A DNA stretch of 64,000 bases from Scheffersomyces stipitis CBS 6054 (GCF_000209165.1 NC_009045.1:1661949-1725948); one strand, 5' to 3'; numbered from the stretch's first letter, positions 1 through 10,990 are shown. Notes: generated by a model from the letters alone, not told the origin. Numbers and translations are program-made.

Positions 1-705
1 AAGAGCACTGAATCAGTCGGGAAAAAGAAGCTATTATTACAGAATCTATTCTCTATAGAGACGATTAGTTAATAGAAAGGGCCAAAGATTCAAAGCTATT
101 CTGTAGTAACAACAAAGAAAGAGAAGACAATATTTCGCTTATTCGTGCCTCGAAGTATTTGGCAAAAAGACTGCGGTTACCCGGCCGAATAATCTTAGCC
201 TTGAAATATTGCAGCAGAGGTGCAATTGGGTGCGAAAAAATGAGATCACCAGAGCCCACATACAGAGTGTTTTAAGTGAATGATTTAGAATTGAAGATTG
301 TGCAAACGTGAAAATAATGTACATGTGCTGTTACATTTGTTCAAATGATATGTATTTGAATTAAAAGATTTTCTAATTTCTAAAACTAAGGACTGTAATA
401 GTCTTATTCGAGACATAAGGGTAGTACAAAAGAAAGAAAGTTATACATTGAACGAGCGTTTGAAAAAAGAATGGGTGATGCTTGCCAGTTTGAAAAGCTT
501 CGGATCTACATTTGTCAGATGTGTCTAGCTCTACTCCATAAGAGACTTCGCACGTCACCTACTCCTTTTCTTGTCCAAGTGTGCTGACTTGCTATTGTTC
601 GTATTTTCAACCTCCCTCAGACATTGCTCACCCTACTTTAAATCCATTTTAAAAATTATACAAATATACGACCAATCCGTAATAACCTACTTGTCCCTCT
701 TAGGT

Positions 706-1195
706 TCAAAATAATCGATTGTATTGAAAATCAGTTACAAAAGGGTTTGCGAGTGTCCAGCGATAAAGGATATTCGGTAATTCATCGAGGCTCGAATTAT
801 CAAATAACCGGTTTATCGACGGTATTCGTAAGCCCACGCAGACATTTATCGCCCAATTGGTATGAAAGCCCTTTCTATCAGAATCAACAATATGATAGTC
901 AATAAATTTATGTGCATAGAGAATAATTCCTTTCTTTAGGGTGCATCCTTCGGTTACAATTTGATTGTAAACCGATGCGAGTAATTTAGCTGATGGCTGG
1001 CTGCTACTTGTTACTATATGACGAGATAATTCAAGAAACACTCCAATGGATACTACAGAAGATGTCTAAAGTTAATTATTAGTTGGATAGAAGGATATAA
1101 CTAAGCTAATGTTGAGCTTAGCTATTTACGAACAAATGTATAAATACAAAGAACAATCCAGCCGTACTCCCTAGACTTTTGATATTTTTCAACAT
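706..1195 (-). CDS. Possible spliced small protein, unknown function
   Basis: A minus-strand open frame ending at 706 has no ATG near its start. Joining it to a short upstream exon (1195-1148, beginning MLKNIKSLGSTAGLFF) through an intron at 1147-1066 gives a continuous 135-residue frame with a hydrophobic segment near the N-terminus. The putative intron starts GTATTT, ends TTTAG and has only a weak branch site (AACTAAT), unlike the canonical intron in COA3 of this window. I recognise no domain. It could equally be a chance frame or a decayed gene. Confidence 0.2.
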
Positions 1196-2295
1196 TCCTT
1201 CTCTGCAAACGAATATAAGTAGGTTTGATAGTGCCTAATTCGTGTGTATATTCGAGTCCCACAAACACCGAGATTTAACACGGCTCTCTGTAGAGGGGAG
1301 CATCTTATCTAATACCATCCTATGGTATGCCTATTTGCCTGGTTGTGCTTTTGGTCACTGGCCAAGACTGAGGTAGATATTATGAAACTAGGTGAATAAT
1401 AATTAGAGGTCTAGAATGAATTGAAGATGAGTTAGGCAAGGTTGGTGATGGAAAGGTTTAACATACTTGCAAATGTACGCTGACCGGTTTGGTGCAATTC
1501 TTCTAGTGTCCTCCTCTGTCACTATGAGAAATTCAGATCATAAACTACGTATATAGGATGGAATTGTGTAAAAGACTTGCAAAAAGGTGAATCATAAACT
1601 TATTCACAAAATCCGATTTGTGTTGCAAAGAACAACCAGCAAATGTACCTTTCCCGCTTTTCGTAAATTCTATCTCATCTCCTTATTTATTTATCTGATC
1701 CAATTTTAACTATGGATTAAGATCCATAGTTGTAGATCGGACAGTGCAGAGTTCCCCTTTCTATAAATATGCATTCCTAGAATACGCGCGCGCTAAAAGT
1801 TTGCGAACGTAAATACGCCAATTTTTTCGTATTTTCGTCTAAATAGCCCTTTCCTTTTATAGAGCTCTAGTGAACTTGCTGACTCCACAGAGCGTATATA
1901 TATTTCAGGAGTGTTGCTAATTCAAAGTATTTCTAGTATACTGTGAAATAGCCTGCAAAAAAACGAAATCATTTCCTCAAGACAGCACTATATCAGTCGG
2001 ATCCTGCTTTAATCGTATCATAATAGTAAGCATCTCATCGAGTTGCTAGCATATTTATAGAAGGCAAATCGTTTCTTCATAGCAGAATAATAACTTCCAT
2101 TCACGTTTATTAGAATCTTCGACAATCATAAAAGATATTTGTGTGATTCTGCGTGTATCAGATTTGTTTCATATTTATGGTTCTTTGATCTATAACAACC
2201 TATGTTCAGTCTCAGAGATCTGGCTTTTCCATAATTTCCAAGTTTCCTTATCTGAGAGCTTGAAGTTCCAACATCATACGTGGCAATAATAGTAT

Positions 2296-2302
2296 TGAAA
2301 CA
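2296..2302 (+). promoter_or_regulatory. Pheromone-response-element-like site (TGAAACA)
   Basis: A perfect TGAAACA heptamer, the Ste12 pheromone response element of budding yeasts, lies about 140 bp upstream of the Kch1-type ATG. In Saccharomyces the paralogue PRM6 is pheromone-regulated, which makes the site of interest. A single heptamer is weak evidence because it occurs by chance. Confidence 0.25.
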
Positions 2303-2442
2303 ACCTAGCCCATTGGTCTACTTGAAGGTTCTCAATCATTATCAGACGCCCTCTTAGCCCATAAACTCGAAACTAAATCCTTGGTGTTTACCTATTTGAT
2401 GTACTTATTGTAGTTACGATATCACATTCGATCATACCCGTC

Positions 2443-4071
2443 ATGGCTAAACAAAAATCCAAAATGGGACTCGATGCGGAGGCCCAGATCATCCAGGATA
2501 AGTTGGACAAATCTACTTTCGATCTTATCGATGTTGACAAATTCTACAATACAAAATTTTCTACTCTCATGGCATATCTCTACATGTGGTACCTCATGGT
2601 GCTTTCATGGGTTTTGCTAGGAGCCGATATCTACACCTGTTTGTGTATTCTAGTGTATCACAGATGGTCTTCTGCAGAATATCAACCGTATGCCTATACT
2701 TATGCCAAATGGATTTTCACTGGGTGTATCATATTTGAAGTCTGTTTGCTATGTGTTAGATGTGTATGGGGCATCCGTATTTCTAGTACAAGGAACATTG
2801 CACTTGTGTATCTCAATCCTATAGCGAGACAGATGTATAGTGTTAAGTCCTACAACTACTTCTGTCTCTTCAACCAAATCAAGACCAACAGCTTCTTCAG
2901 ATGGGCCTGTCTTTATTGTAATCAAGAATTGGATAACTCGTTGCAGATTTTGGTGGCGGATACCCCCAGACAAGTGATTAACATTTTAACACTTCGTTTC
3001 TACGCTACAGGAGGCAACTACAAGCATTCCAATATCTTAAGAAACATCAAGACCATCGCCACTACGAATTTGACACTTGCAGTGATTCTTTCGTTTATGT
3101 GTTTGTCATTGATTATCTTTGTGTTCTTCTTCTTCATGTATCTCTATGGAATGATATTGTTCTTGCCCGTTTACTTCAAGATGCACAGCAAGTCAGGGTA
3201 CTGGTCGCTCAGAAGATACTGTTGTGAAATTGTCAACGACTCTGTGCGTCTTTTGGTAGTCAATAATCATAGATCAAAGCGTGAATTGTTAGATAGAGGT
3301 ATCTTAGACCAAGCAGCTATCGATAGAAACCCATTGTTGAGAGGAGACACTGCAACCTTGTTTGCTAACAAGGAATTCTCAACTGATATAGACGAGGACT
3401 TTAAGTACTCAGCTCGTTCTTTGGATCGCCCTGGAGCAGTGCACAAGCCTTTGGCCTTCAACACCTACATTCCTACACCTCCTAAATCTGGCAGTATCGA
3501 CAAAAAGTCTTCGTACGCAAAAGTGCAAACCAGGTCTTACGAAACATTGTCACTTGAGGATAGACCATCACATTCCTCGTCTAGTGTTGCTCATATGGCC
3601 AAACCATATTCGCAATCAAGGTACGTTCCAGAGAATCCATTTGATGATCCTGGATCATTTGAGTATGCTCCGCACAAAGAAAAGTTCTCTGGAGCCCTTC
3701 CTAATGTTCGTAGAGAGATGGGCTATGGAGGTTCGTCATTATCATATGAAGGCTACGTTCCGGACTATAAGGCGCAGTCTGATTCTGCTTCAAACTTAAC
3801 AGGAGTTGCAGAGGTTAACCCATTTGAAGATAAGTGGCAAAATAAAGAAGGTAAATTGCCCATTAGTGATTCCAGGACAGCTTTAAACGAGGACACTGAT
3901 TATGCACAGCAAGACTATGCAGAAAATCTTTTGTCCCAAACCTATCCTCAATCTGGATCAGCTGAATCGCTCGTCGGGATTGGAGCTCCTTATCCAGTTT
4001 CTGCAGCTTCGTCGCTGATTATTGATAACTACGACTATGAAAGAGACGTACGTGATAGATATGGAAAGTAA
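2443..4071 (+). CDS. KCH1: Kch1/Prm6-family potassium transporter
   Basis: A 542-residue membrane protein resembling the fungal Kch1/Prm6 family, which mediates low-affinity potassium influx at the plasma membrane and supports calcium channel activation during stress or mating. Hydrophobic segments lie near residues 42-70, 85-110 and 205-245, the last a very hydrophobic stretch rich in Phe. They are followed by a conserved cytoplasmic region with YWSLRRYCCEIVNDSVRLLV. The C-terminal 220 residues are polar and low-complexity, rich in Ser, Pro and Tyr, with repeated NPF(E/D)D segments. The ATG at 2443 is the first in frame and gives the usual N-terminus. Its 3' end converges with COA3, leaving about 200 bp. 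Family assignment is from sequence recognition; Kch1 and Prm6 cannot be separated here. Confidence 0.72.
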   Translation: MAKQKSKMGLDAEAQIIQDKLDKSTFDLIDVDKFYNTKFSTLMAYLYMWYLMVLSWVLLGADIYTCLCILVYHRWSSAEYQPYAYTYAKWIFTGCIIFEVCLLCVRCVWGIRISSTRNIALVYLNPIARQMYSVKSYNYFCLFNQIKTNSFFRWACLYCNQELDNSLQILVADTPRQVINILTLRFYATGGNYKHSNILRNIKTIATTNLTLAVILSFMCLSLIIFVFFFFMYLYGMILFLPVYFKMHSKSGYWSLRRYCCEIVNDSVRLLVVNNHRSKRELLDRGILDQAAIDRNPLLRGDTATLFANKEFSTDIDEDFKYSARSLDRPGAVHKPLAFNTYIPTPPKSGSIDKKSSYAKVQTRSYETLSLEDRPSHSSSSVAHMAKPYSQSRYVPENPFDDPGSFEYAPHKEKFSGALPNVRREMGYGGSSLSYEGYVPDYKAQSDSASNLTGVAEVNPFEDKWQNKEGKLPISDSRTALNEDTDYAQQDYAENLLSQTYPQSGSAESLVGIGAPYPVSAASSLIIDNYDYERDVRDRYGK

Positions 4072-4270
4072 ATAGAATAATAAGCTACGACATACAATAG
4101 AGGCATTACGATTTCATAATATTTCATTTCTTCTCTTTCCTACACCCTTACTCTCTATCCTATTTTACTCTATTGTCTTTACTTGCCTCTTACTTCTATT
4201 ACATTCTCCTAAACCATGTATGTATATTTGCGTGTTTGCGATATTTATGTACAAGAAAATTCACCAGCAA

Positions 4271-4608
4271 TCAGTTCTGGTTCTTGCTGGCTTCGTACTC
4301 CTTTTTCAACTTGGTGAGCTCAGTATCAGAGATTGGAGGAATAGGGATATCTCCAAATTCGTCCTTACTTAACATATGCAAAGTGTACATGTATACTCCC
4401 AAAGGTATAGCAGTGCAGATGGCCAATCCAATGGTGTTTTTCCAGAAGAAAGGAGCTCTTACTCTGTATAAAGCAGGAGTCATCTGATGTGTTTTGGGAT
4501 CACGATAACGATCATGTCCTTTTCTACTTGGGTTAGTAAATTTGACATTAAAACATCATTGAATAAGCAATTCTAAGCGTATACTTACGGAGCTCCGATA
4601 ACAGCCAT
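4271..4608 (-). CDS. COA3: Cytochrome c oxidase assembly factor Coa3, spliced
   Basis: A two-exon gene. Exon 1 (4608-4589) encodes MAVIGAP up to the second base of the Pro codon. The intron (4588-4524, 65 nt) begins GTAAGT, carries a perfect TACTAAC branch site and ends in TAG. Exon 2 (4523-4271) continues [25 protein letters not shown]. The 90-residue product has one membrane segment (about residues 35-55) and a charged tail ending in [11 protein letters not shown]. This matches the size, topology and N-terminal basic segment of Coa3/Cox25, a mitochondrial inner-membrane protein that with Cox14 controls COX1 translation and assembly. Without the splice the frame would start at an internal Met and lose 20 residues. 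Name from family resemblance. Confidence 0.8.
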
Positions 4609-4947
4609 TTTGTTTAAGTGTATAATTTCTGTAGAAGTTTGAAGAATAAATTGCTCTTAGATAGTCAAATCAGTTCATTCAAGAATTTCGTGCACATTTT
4701 TGATGTTTGGTCATGTGACTTGAAATAGATTCAATTTTATAGGCATATGTTTACGTAATCACGATTGCAAAAATCTGGCCAACGGCTGCAAACCCATAGA
4801 AAGCTTAATGTACTTATATGGTTAGAAAACTATAGTATTATGTGTCTCATATCAAGTATTCTTCTGTACTTGTTATTAACTCAAATTTTTATACTTTCTA
4901 TATTTCAATTTCAATGCAAGTGTCTATTATTCGTATTTAATACATGC
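4609..4947. other. Intergenic, COA3 promoter and UTP18 3' end
   Basis: About 340 bp of AT-rich DNA holding the COA3 leader and the UTP18 3' flank. I see no other gene or motif. Confidence 0.5.
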
Positions 4948-6684
4948 TTAGTAGTGGTTCAATCTCCAGAGCGTCACCTTTCCTGCTTCGTTACCCACAG
5001 CCAACATTTCATTATTGGGTGAAAATGCTACAGCAGTGACTTTTCCAAGTGGGGTACCGCTAGTGGGCCAGTTGGAGTATACGGAGCCCGATGGTAAATG
5101 TACCAATCTCATGGCATCCCTCTTTGCTCTGGATGCTATACACAAAATCTGTCCGTCTGGAGAGAATGCTAGCGATGAGATAGAGGTAACCAAGTTTTCT
5201 ACCGTCTTGAAAGGTTTGCGTTTGGTACTTTCTGTAAATGTGTTACGGTCATAAATGTTCACGAAACCATTATTTGTTCCAATAGCCAACCACCTATTTT
5301 TAGGACCCCCCAATTTTATCTTCGTGATGCCAATTCCACCATCATCTTGCCATCTTCTTAACACCTTGTTGTACGTATTGGCTCTTTTGTTTTCCTTTGC
5401 TTCTTTTACAGCATCCTGAGCAGTCAATTCGTACTCCCATACTTCGCCAGCAGTGTTTATAATGACAATGAATGATTCGTCTTTAGAAAACTCGAAGTCC
5501 ACAATAGTTCCTTCAATCTTGAAACCCTTGACCCATTGGCCGGTAGCTCCGTTCAAAATATTGCACCATCCGCTATTACCAGTTAAACCAATAAAGGTAC
5601 CCTTTGGAGATATTTTGAAGTATTCAAAAGACTTCTGGTGTTGTTCGTGGCCATACATTCTTGAAATCTTTTCAACTTCCCCAGAGTTCAAGTCCCACTT
5701 GTTCATATAACGTCTTCTACCAGCAGCATACACCAAGTTCTTGTCTCCATCCTTAGTATTAGCACCAAGGGGAGAGAAATGACAGACGCTGATTGGAGAG
5801 TTTCGCAAATGCAACGACGTCACAAGACTGTTGATCTTGCCGTCGATGTGGTAGATACGAATAGTTCTGTCAAATCCTCCAGTCATTAACAACGGATGGC
5901 TGTGATGGAAAGACAACGATTGGATCGCTGATTTAGAGATCTTCTGATAGTTGGCATCCTTCAACCTCGTTATCGAGACCTTGTTGGGTGAAATCAATTT
6001 CAATTGTTTAGTTATGACAAATTGCTGTGTCGAAGACAATATTTTCAACACGGAATTGGTATCATTGTCTGCAACTCCAGAAGGCTCGTCATCTTCGCGG
6101 TCTATTTCTATATCTGAGTCATCCTCGTTTTCGTCTTGGTGGTCACTTTCTAATGCCTCAATCCATTCGGGACGTGGATATATCTTCTCAAACTGGTTTC
6201 TCAATCTAACTATGTATGATCTTCCAGAGATGCTTGTGTCATGGGTAGTCTTTCTCAACTTTTTTAATTTGTCCGAAGCAATTAAAGAGACGTTCAATTT
6301 CTCGTCGTCACTGTCTTCCCATGCATTTGCTTCTTCATCAGAAACGTCTTCCTCTTCTTCGTCGTATTGTACATCTACATCCATATCTTCGTCTTCGTCT
6401 TCATTTTCGCTCTGTTTCTGGCCGTCGTCAATGAAGAACAAATCATCATCCTGAACATTCTCCAAATCATCTTCGTCCTCCGAAGAATTACTGCTAGCAT
6501 CATGGAAAAATTTGTCACTGCTTCCATCGTCTTCTTCATCAGAAGAGTAGTCAAAGAGATTGTCTGTTTTCTTTAAGTTCTTCTCAAATCCATCGGCATC
6601 GCCAAACACCAATTTCTCCAAGTACAATTCTTCATCGTCCTTGGGCGGCACTACCACATCCTCTCCATTACGGTTCTTGGGCAT
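4948..6684 (-). CDS. UTP18: U3 snoRNP / SSU processome protein Utp18
   Basis: A 578-residue nucleolar protein of the small-subunit processome, needed for early cleavages of pre-18S rRNA. The N-terminus has the Utp18 signature (VPPKDDEELYLEKLVFGD). It is followed by long acidic runs of Asp, Glu and Ser over about residues 45-135, then RLRNQFEKIYPRPEW, then a WD40 propeller filling the C-terminal 350 residues. Blades are visible around SLSFHHSHPLLMTGGFDRTIRIYHIDGK and the final SGTPLGKVTAVAFSPNNEMLAVGNEAGKVTLWRLNHY. The LNHY end and overall length (594 in Saccharomyces) agree with the family. The ATG at 6684 gives the conserved start. Regulation fits the PAC- and RRPE-like elements directly upstream. 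Confidence 0.95.
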   Translation of the reverse strand: MPKNRNGEDVVVPPKDDEELYLEKLVFGDADGFEKNLKKTDNLFDYSSDEEDDGSSDKFFHDASSNSSEDEDDLENVQDDDLFFIDDGQKQSENEDEDEDMDVDVQYDEEEEDVSDEEANAWEDSDDEKLNVSLIASDKLKKLRKTTHDTSISGRSYIVRLRNQFEKIYPRPEWIEALESDHQDENEDDSDIEIDREDDEPSGVADNDTNSVLKILSSTQQFVITKQLKLISPNKVSITRLKDANYQKISKSAIQSLSFHHSHPLLMTGGFDRTIRIYHIDGKINSLVTSLHLRNSPISVCHFSPLGANTKDGDKNLVYAAGRRRYMNKWDLNSGEVEKISRMYGHEQHQKSFEYFKISPKGTFIGLTGNSGWCNILNGATGQWVKGFKIEGTIVDFEFSKDESFIVIINTAGEVWEYELTAQDAVKEAKENKRANTYNKVLRRWQDDGGIGITKIKLGGPKNRWLAIGTNNGFVNIYDRNTFTESTKRKPFKTVENLVTSISSLAFSPDGQILCIASRAKRDAMRLVHLPSGSVYSNWPTSGTPLGKVTAVAFSPNNEMLAVGNEAGKVTLWRLNHY

Positions 6685-6707
6685 CTTGGCGTGTTTTTTG
6701 ATTTTCT

Positions 6708-6773
6708 GATGAGATGCAAAAACTACTAATAGTGAAAGTCATCTCAAACATAAATTTTTCAGATCTTGATGAG
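6708..6773 (-). promoter_or_regulatory. PAC- and RRPE-like ribosome-biogenesis elements
   Basis: Upstream of UTP18 (read here on the plus strand) lie GATGAGATG at 6708-6716, TAAATTTTTCA at 6751-6761 and another GATGAG at 6768-6773. The first and last resemble the PAC core (GATGAG). The middle one is one base off the RRPE consensus. They sit 24 to 90 bp from the ATG, the usual arrangement for rRNA-processing genes. Confidence 0.5.
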
Positions 6774-7938
6774 GACCTGCAGACAAATATACTTCTAATG
6801 GAAGAAACTAAGTATATTGCGCTACCATGTCAAATAGAACCAATAGCTATTTCTGGGGGTAGATTGACAATGAAGAAGCAACTAGGGATCTGAGCTATAC
6901 GTATGTTATTATATGGAAGGGTGTTATATAAGGTTATGATAACTTCAGTATTTCAAATCTCTGAGGAATATTCTGATGAAATTTTTTTTGCTTTGTTTTC
7001 TCTTGATTTATTACTATACTAAGGCAACTTTAGGTATATCTACATTCTTGAATTCTTAGGTTATTAATAGTACTATTCTCTGTTTTCAGCTCTAGTCTTT
7101 ATATTGATATTTCGATAATAAATTCAAGTTTCTGCATTTTTGTGTTCTATTTACGTGTACTACATACCCTTTCTAGTTCTAGTATATGCTCTCTTAAACT
7201 TCTTTCATTTACTTGTCCTCTACCAAACATAGGACCCTGACTATGGCCAGTTAGATATTTTTCCGAGCTCAGCCCTGAAATACAAGTTTGTCGGCTAAGG
7301 TATAATCAAACAACTGTTTACTGGTAGTAACAACTCCGTGCTTTATTCTTTCTAGACACCAACATGCATACGCAGCGCACCATGTACAAAGATCGTAAGA
7401 TAGGGACTTACATTCTCTGGATACTTCGGCATGTTCACGGTTGGAATGCAGCAACAATTAGTCCTTCCGAAATATGTACTTTGTGAACTATCCAGATGCA
7501 TATGGAACACCGAAAAACACTGAATGATGCACGGACTAAGAGTAGACTTTGCAACAGAAAGAAACAAGGTCAGGCGAGCATTGTTCGATCTAAGTGTAGG
7601 CGAAGTCAACCTTTCCCAGTGAGATTGTACATGAGAACGAACGAAAAGGAAGTTGTAAACGAGGACAGAGAGACAAATTTACAATGGCTTAACAACAGAT
7701 ACAGTCAGTTTCAGGCAGAACCTTGAATGAAAGGGACCCAATAATTTCTATTTGATGGGTGTACTAAATAATATTATGCAATGCGGATATGATTATGGTT
7801 GTGGTTGTGATTTGTTTCGCAATATGATTGAGTGGAATTTCTCCCTGTTTAGAATATTTGCTGTTGTGCTATAATATGGTTTGTAAGGGTTTTCTTGTTA
7901 TCTTAATTGACCCTACTAAAAGTGATATGCTGGTGCAA
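6774..7938. other. Gene-free spacer between UTP18 and LOS1
   Basis: About 1.2 kb with no convincing gene. A 76-codon frame with an ATG (7496-7726, plus) and overlapping minus-strand frames exist. Their composition is basic and random-looking with no recognisable motif. The right part is the LOS1 3' flank, rich in GT and T runs. Confidence 0.45.
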
Positions 7939-10917
7939 CTATTTGTTACCCTTTAACTGGGTCACAAAAGTTATGAAGTATTTTTTGAAGTTTCGGGCAT
8001 CCAATTTGACCAAATTGGAACCAAAATCATTCATAAGACTCTGCGACAACCCCATGTTGGTCAAGTAGTTCGACAAGTAACTCAAAAACTCATCGCCTCC
8101 CCTCTGTTGATACGACTTCAATAAAAGAGAGATTTCCTGACCAATCAATCTATACTGGGCATCCTTCAAGTCAAACTCTTGCTTCTGGAATGGCAATTCA
8201 AATGATAATTGAGTGACTCTGCTCATCAAGAATGCATCAATCCCTTCCACAGGTGGCAAGTTATTGGCATACTTATCTTCTGGGTCGTGGATCTTGCCTC
8301 CATTTCCGAAAAAATTCACCACATTGATCAACTGTGTGATGGCCAACTTCGATACAGAGGTTTCAGACAAGTCATAGGCATACTCCAAAAGACTAGTGAC
8401 AACTTCAGCAAACTCTTGCTTGTTGGTTTCAGTAACAAATAAACTAGCAGAATGGTTCAAAAAGATGGCACTCAAAAATGTCATGTATGCCTTCTTTAAT
8501 TGATACTTATCTCTAATTATGTCTGGAATCAATGCGTCCTCACCAGAGTTACTGGACAATTCAAAGATCTTCTTGATTAAAGGAGTCAACAAATTATTTA
8601 ACAACTGGTAGATATTGTCATCGTCCTTATAGTTATGAACTATCTGACCCAAGAAACTCAAGAAATCAGTCAACTCGCTGATCTTTAAGTTGTTGGCTGC
8701 CAACACCAAAGTGACAAACTTGGCCAAATGAATGTTAATTTGGTTTTTCAAGATAGGAATGAATCTTGCAAATGAAAATCTGGCCGCGTCTCGGATCAAT
8801 TCATTCTTTGGAAAATTCTCCAATGTAATTAAAACAACTTGAGCTGCATTATTAATCTTTCCTCTAATCTCTTCTGAGTATTTGTTTTGGAAGTCGTGGT
8901 CATAACCTCTGGCAAATGTACCGAGTGCCATCAAGCAGTGATGAGCTTGCATGGAAATTAAAGGCTGGTTCAATTTGACCTGTTCAGAACTACTGACACA
9001 GTTTTCTAAATCATTGAACAATGGTTGAAAAACCAAGTCGATAAACTTTATCTTATGATTCATCAAATCGGTCGACAACAACGAAATCAAGAGACCAATT
9101 GATTCATACAAGTACAATTGACTGCTAAAGTTTCCATTCTCAACGACATCGTCGTCTTCGTCCGTTGTTGGGAGTTCAGCCTTGATGACAAGTAAAGGCT
9201 GCAATTTGATCACAACATTTTCAACAAAGGCTGTGTTATTCAAGCTAGGCTTTGTTAATTTAACGAATCTAAAGAAGGAGTACCAACTTCTCAATCTGAC
9301 TTTTTCATTTTCGTTGAAAAGTCCAAGAGGACTAGTAAAGATCTCCAAGATTCTAAGAATAAGCAGCTGTTGGCTGGACTGAGCATTTAAGAAATTGTAG
9401 TGCTTAACAACAATATCAAAGAACCCAATTTGAATTTTTGGGTGGTTGACGTTAATTATCAAGTCAGAGTTGATTAATTTCACTAAGAATTCTTGGAAGA
9501 TTTGGAATGGTTTGCTGTTAGTAATTTCACTTTTTGGGAGGTTGATCAAATTATTTCTTAAACTCTCCGAGAAATTGTTTAATTCAAATAAACCCAATTC
9601 GATCTTTCTCCAGTTCTTATCTCCTCCAAAAAGAGATTCATTAATTACAATCGTAATGGCCTCTACGTATAGGTCGGGCTTCAAGACAGCGATGGTATCT
9701 TGAAAGTTTTTCAACTTGGATCTAATTTCACTGAATTGTTCTGTTTCATCGTCGTCATCGACACCATTTGCGTCGTCGTCAAATTTCATCTTTATAATGA
9801 TTTTGTTCAACAAAGTCGACAATAAATCGAGCGAGCCCAACTCTGGACTCTTTTTACATAACAATAGGTACTGTTGAATAAATGGAAATACATGTTGCGA
9901 GACATCGTCGTATTCATGGCCCAAGGAGCTGAAAATTAGGGGCCACAACTTGGCCAACTGAGCGTTAATGCTCGAGAATAAAGTTGGCTCGTTTTCCAAG
10001 ACAATCAATAGCTCTTGACCGACCTGATTGATAAGCTTTGCAATATTCTCTACAAACTCCAAGTCATCGTTTTCGCTCAAATCGATAGAGTTAATGATGT
10101 TTGTGATATCCAAAATTCCAACCAACTCGAGTTTGTTGGAGGGCTTCATTTTCTTAGAGATGATTTCTATCAACGTCATACAGGTTTCGTTCCTCTGGTG
10201 TTCTTTGTTCAAGTATTGGAATATGGAGCGCATGTAGTCGTTGGAGATGAATAAGCCGATTTCCATCCAGTTGATGTATTGGCCCACGATTTTAAGCTGA
10301 TTGTTCAACACCTCACTTGAGTTGGATGGAACCTGTAAGATTTTGCCCCAGGATGAGACCAATGCATTCATATCGTTCAATCTGATGGCATCTTTCAACA
10401 AGTTGTTTCTGTCCTGGAGTTCTCTCGATCTGGCAATGAACTTGTCACCGATCTCGTAGTGGATTGCAATGACGATTCTGGTGTAGTAGTCTAACGCAAT
10501 CTGCTTGTTTGAAGAAATCAATTCGAACAAGCTCTTGAAGAAATTAGGGTAAATGTTTAAGTAAACATAGCAAAATATCTTTGCAAATAACTGGGAGAAT
10601 TTGTTACGTAAGTAGATCGGATCGGACACGTCGTTACTGATGTATGAGGAAAGTGTTTTGAAAAGTTGATCGTTTAACGAGTACAACTGTTCGCTGGATA
10701 GCTTCTCGATGTTTTCGTCTACTACCTGGAAAATGAAAAATTTCAAGCCTTCGTTAACTGGCTGTGCTCCTGATTTCACTAAAATGTCTACACACGATTT
10801 GTATCCATCTTCCGTTGACTTGATCTGGTTGATGAATGCAAATGCTTGGTTCTTTAAGTTGGGATCCGCTGTGCCGCTCATGGCGATCTCCACCGCCTGG
10901 TGGATTTGCTGTTCCAT
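7939..10917 (-). CDS. LOS1: tRNA exportin Los1 (exportin-T)
   Basis: A 992-residue all-helical HEAT-repeat protein of the importin-beta family. It exports mature tRNA from the nucleus with Ran-GTP. It follows the Los1 family along its length: AFAFINQIKSTEDGYKSC near the N-terminus (importin-beta N domain), ISKKMKPSNKLELVGILDITN, a segment with MKFDDDANGVDDDDETEQFSEIRSKLKNFQ, ENEKVRLRSWYSFFRFVKLTKPSLN, HHCLMALGTFARGYDHDFQ and RDAARFSFARFIPILKNQ. It is somewhat shorter than the 1100 residues of Saccharomyces Los1. The ATG at 10917 is the first in frame and gives the family start. A tandem GATTT-rich tract lies immediately upstream. Confidence 0.95.
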   Translation of the reverse strand: MEQQIHQAVEIAMSGTADPNLKNQAFAFINQIKSTEDGYKSCVDILVKSGAQPVNEGLKFFIFQVVDENIEKLSSEQLYSLNDQLFKTLSSYISNDVSDPIYLRNKFSQLFAKIFCYVYLNIYPNFFKSLFELISSNKQIALDYYTRIVIAIHYEIGDKFIARSRELQDRNNLLKDAIRLNDMNALVSSWGKILQVPSNSSEVLNNQLKIVGQYINWMEIGLFISNDYMRSIFQYLNKEHQRNETCMTLIEIISKKMKPSNKLELVGILDITNIINSIDLSENDDLEFVENIAKLINQVGQELLIVLENEPTLFSSINAQLAKLWPLIFSSLGHEYDDVSQHVFPFIQQYLLLCKKSPELGSLDLLSTLLNKIIIKMKFDDDANGVDDDDETEQFSEIRSKLKNFQDTIAVLKPDLYVEAITIVINESLFGGDKNWRKIELGLFELNNFSESLRNNLINLPKSEITNSKPFQIFQEFLVKLINSDLIINVNHPKIQIGFFDIVVKHYNFLNAQSSQQLLILRILEIFTSPLGLFNENEKVRLRSWYSFFRFVKLTKPSLNNTAFVENVVIKLQPLLVIKAELPTTDEDDDVVENGNFSSQLYLYESIGLLISLLSTDLMNHKIKFIDLVFQPLFNDLENCVSSSEQVKLNQPLISMQAHHCLMALGTFARGYDHDFQNKYSEEIRGKINNAAQVVLITLENFPKNELIRDAARFSFARFIPILKNQINIHLAKFVTLVLAANNLKISELTDFLSFLGQIVHNYKDDDNIYQLLNNLLTPLIKKIFELSSNSGEDALIPDIIRDKYQLKKAYMTFLSAIFLNHSASLFVTETNKQEFAEVVTSLLEYAYDLSETSVSKLAITQLINVVNFFGNGGKIHDPEDKYANNLPPVEGIDAFLMSRVTQLSFELPFQKQEFDLKDAQYRLIGQEISLLLKSYQQRGGDEFLSYLSNYLTNMGLSQSLMNDFGSNLVKLDARNFKKYFITFVTQLKGNK

Positions 10918-10936
10918 GCTATTTTAGTGAAGTATT

Positions 10937-10990
10937 CGATTTGATGATTTGAGGATTTATGATTTGATCCGATCTGATTTGATTTGATTC
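10937..10990. repeat. GATTT(GAT) tandem tract in the LOS1 leader
   Basis: On the plus strand the 54 bp just upstream of the LOS1 ATG are built of GATTT, GATTTGAT and close variants in near-tandem. In the sense direction of LOS1 this reads as ATCAAATC repeats. It could be a transcribed leader repeat or simple-sequence DNA; no function is known to me. Confidence 0.5.

Larger units (their letters stand above)
1..2442. other. Gene-poor left edge
   Basis: About 2.4 kb without a convincing protein gene. The only coding candidate is a weak spliced model on the minus strand, listed separately. The rest is AT-rich. The last kilobase is probably the promoter and 5' leader of the Kch1-type gene starting at 2443. 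No tRNA or transposon was recognised. Confidence 0.5.
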
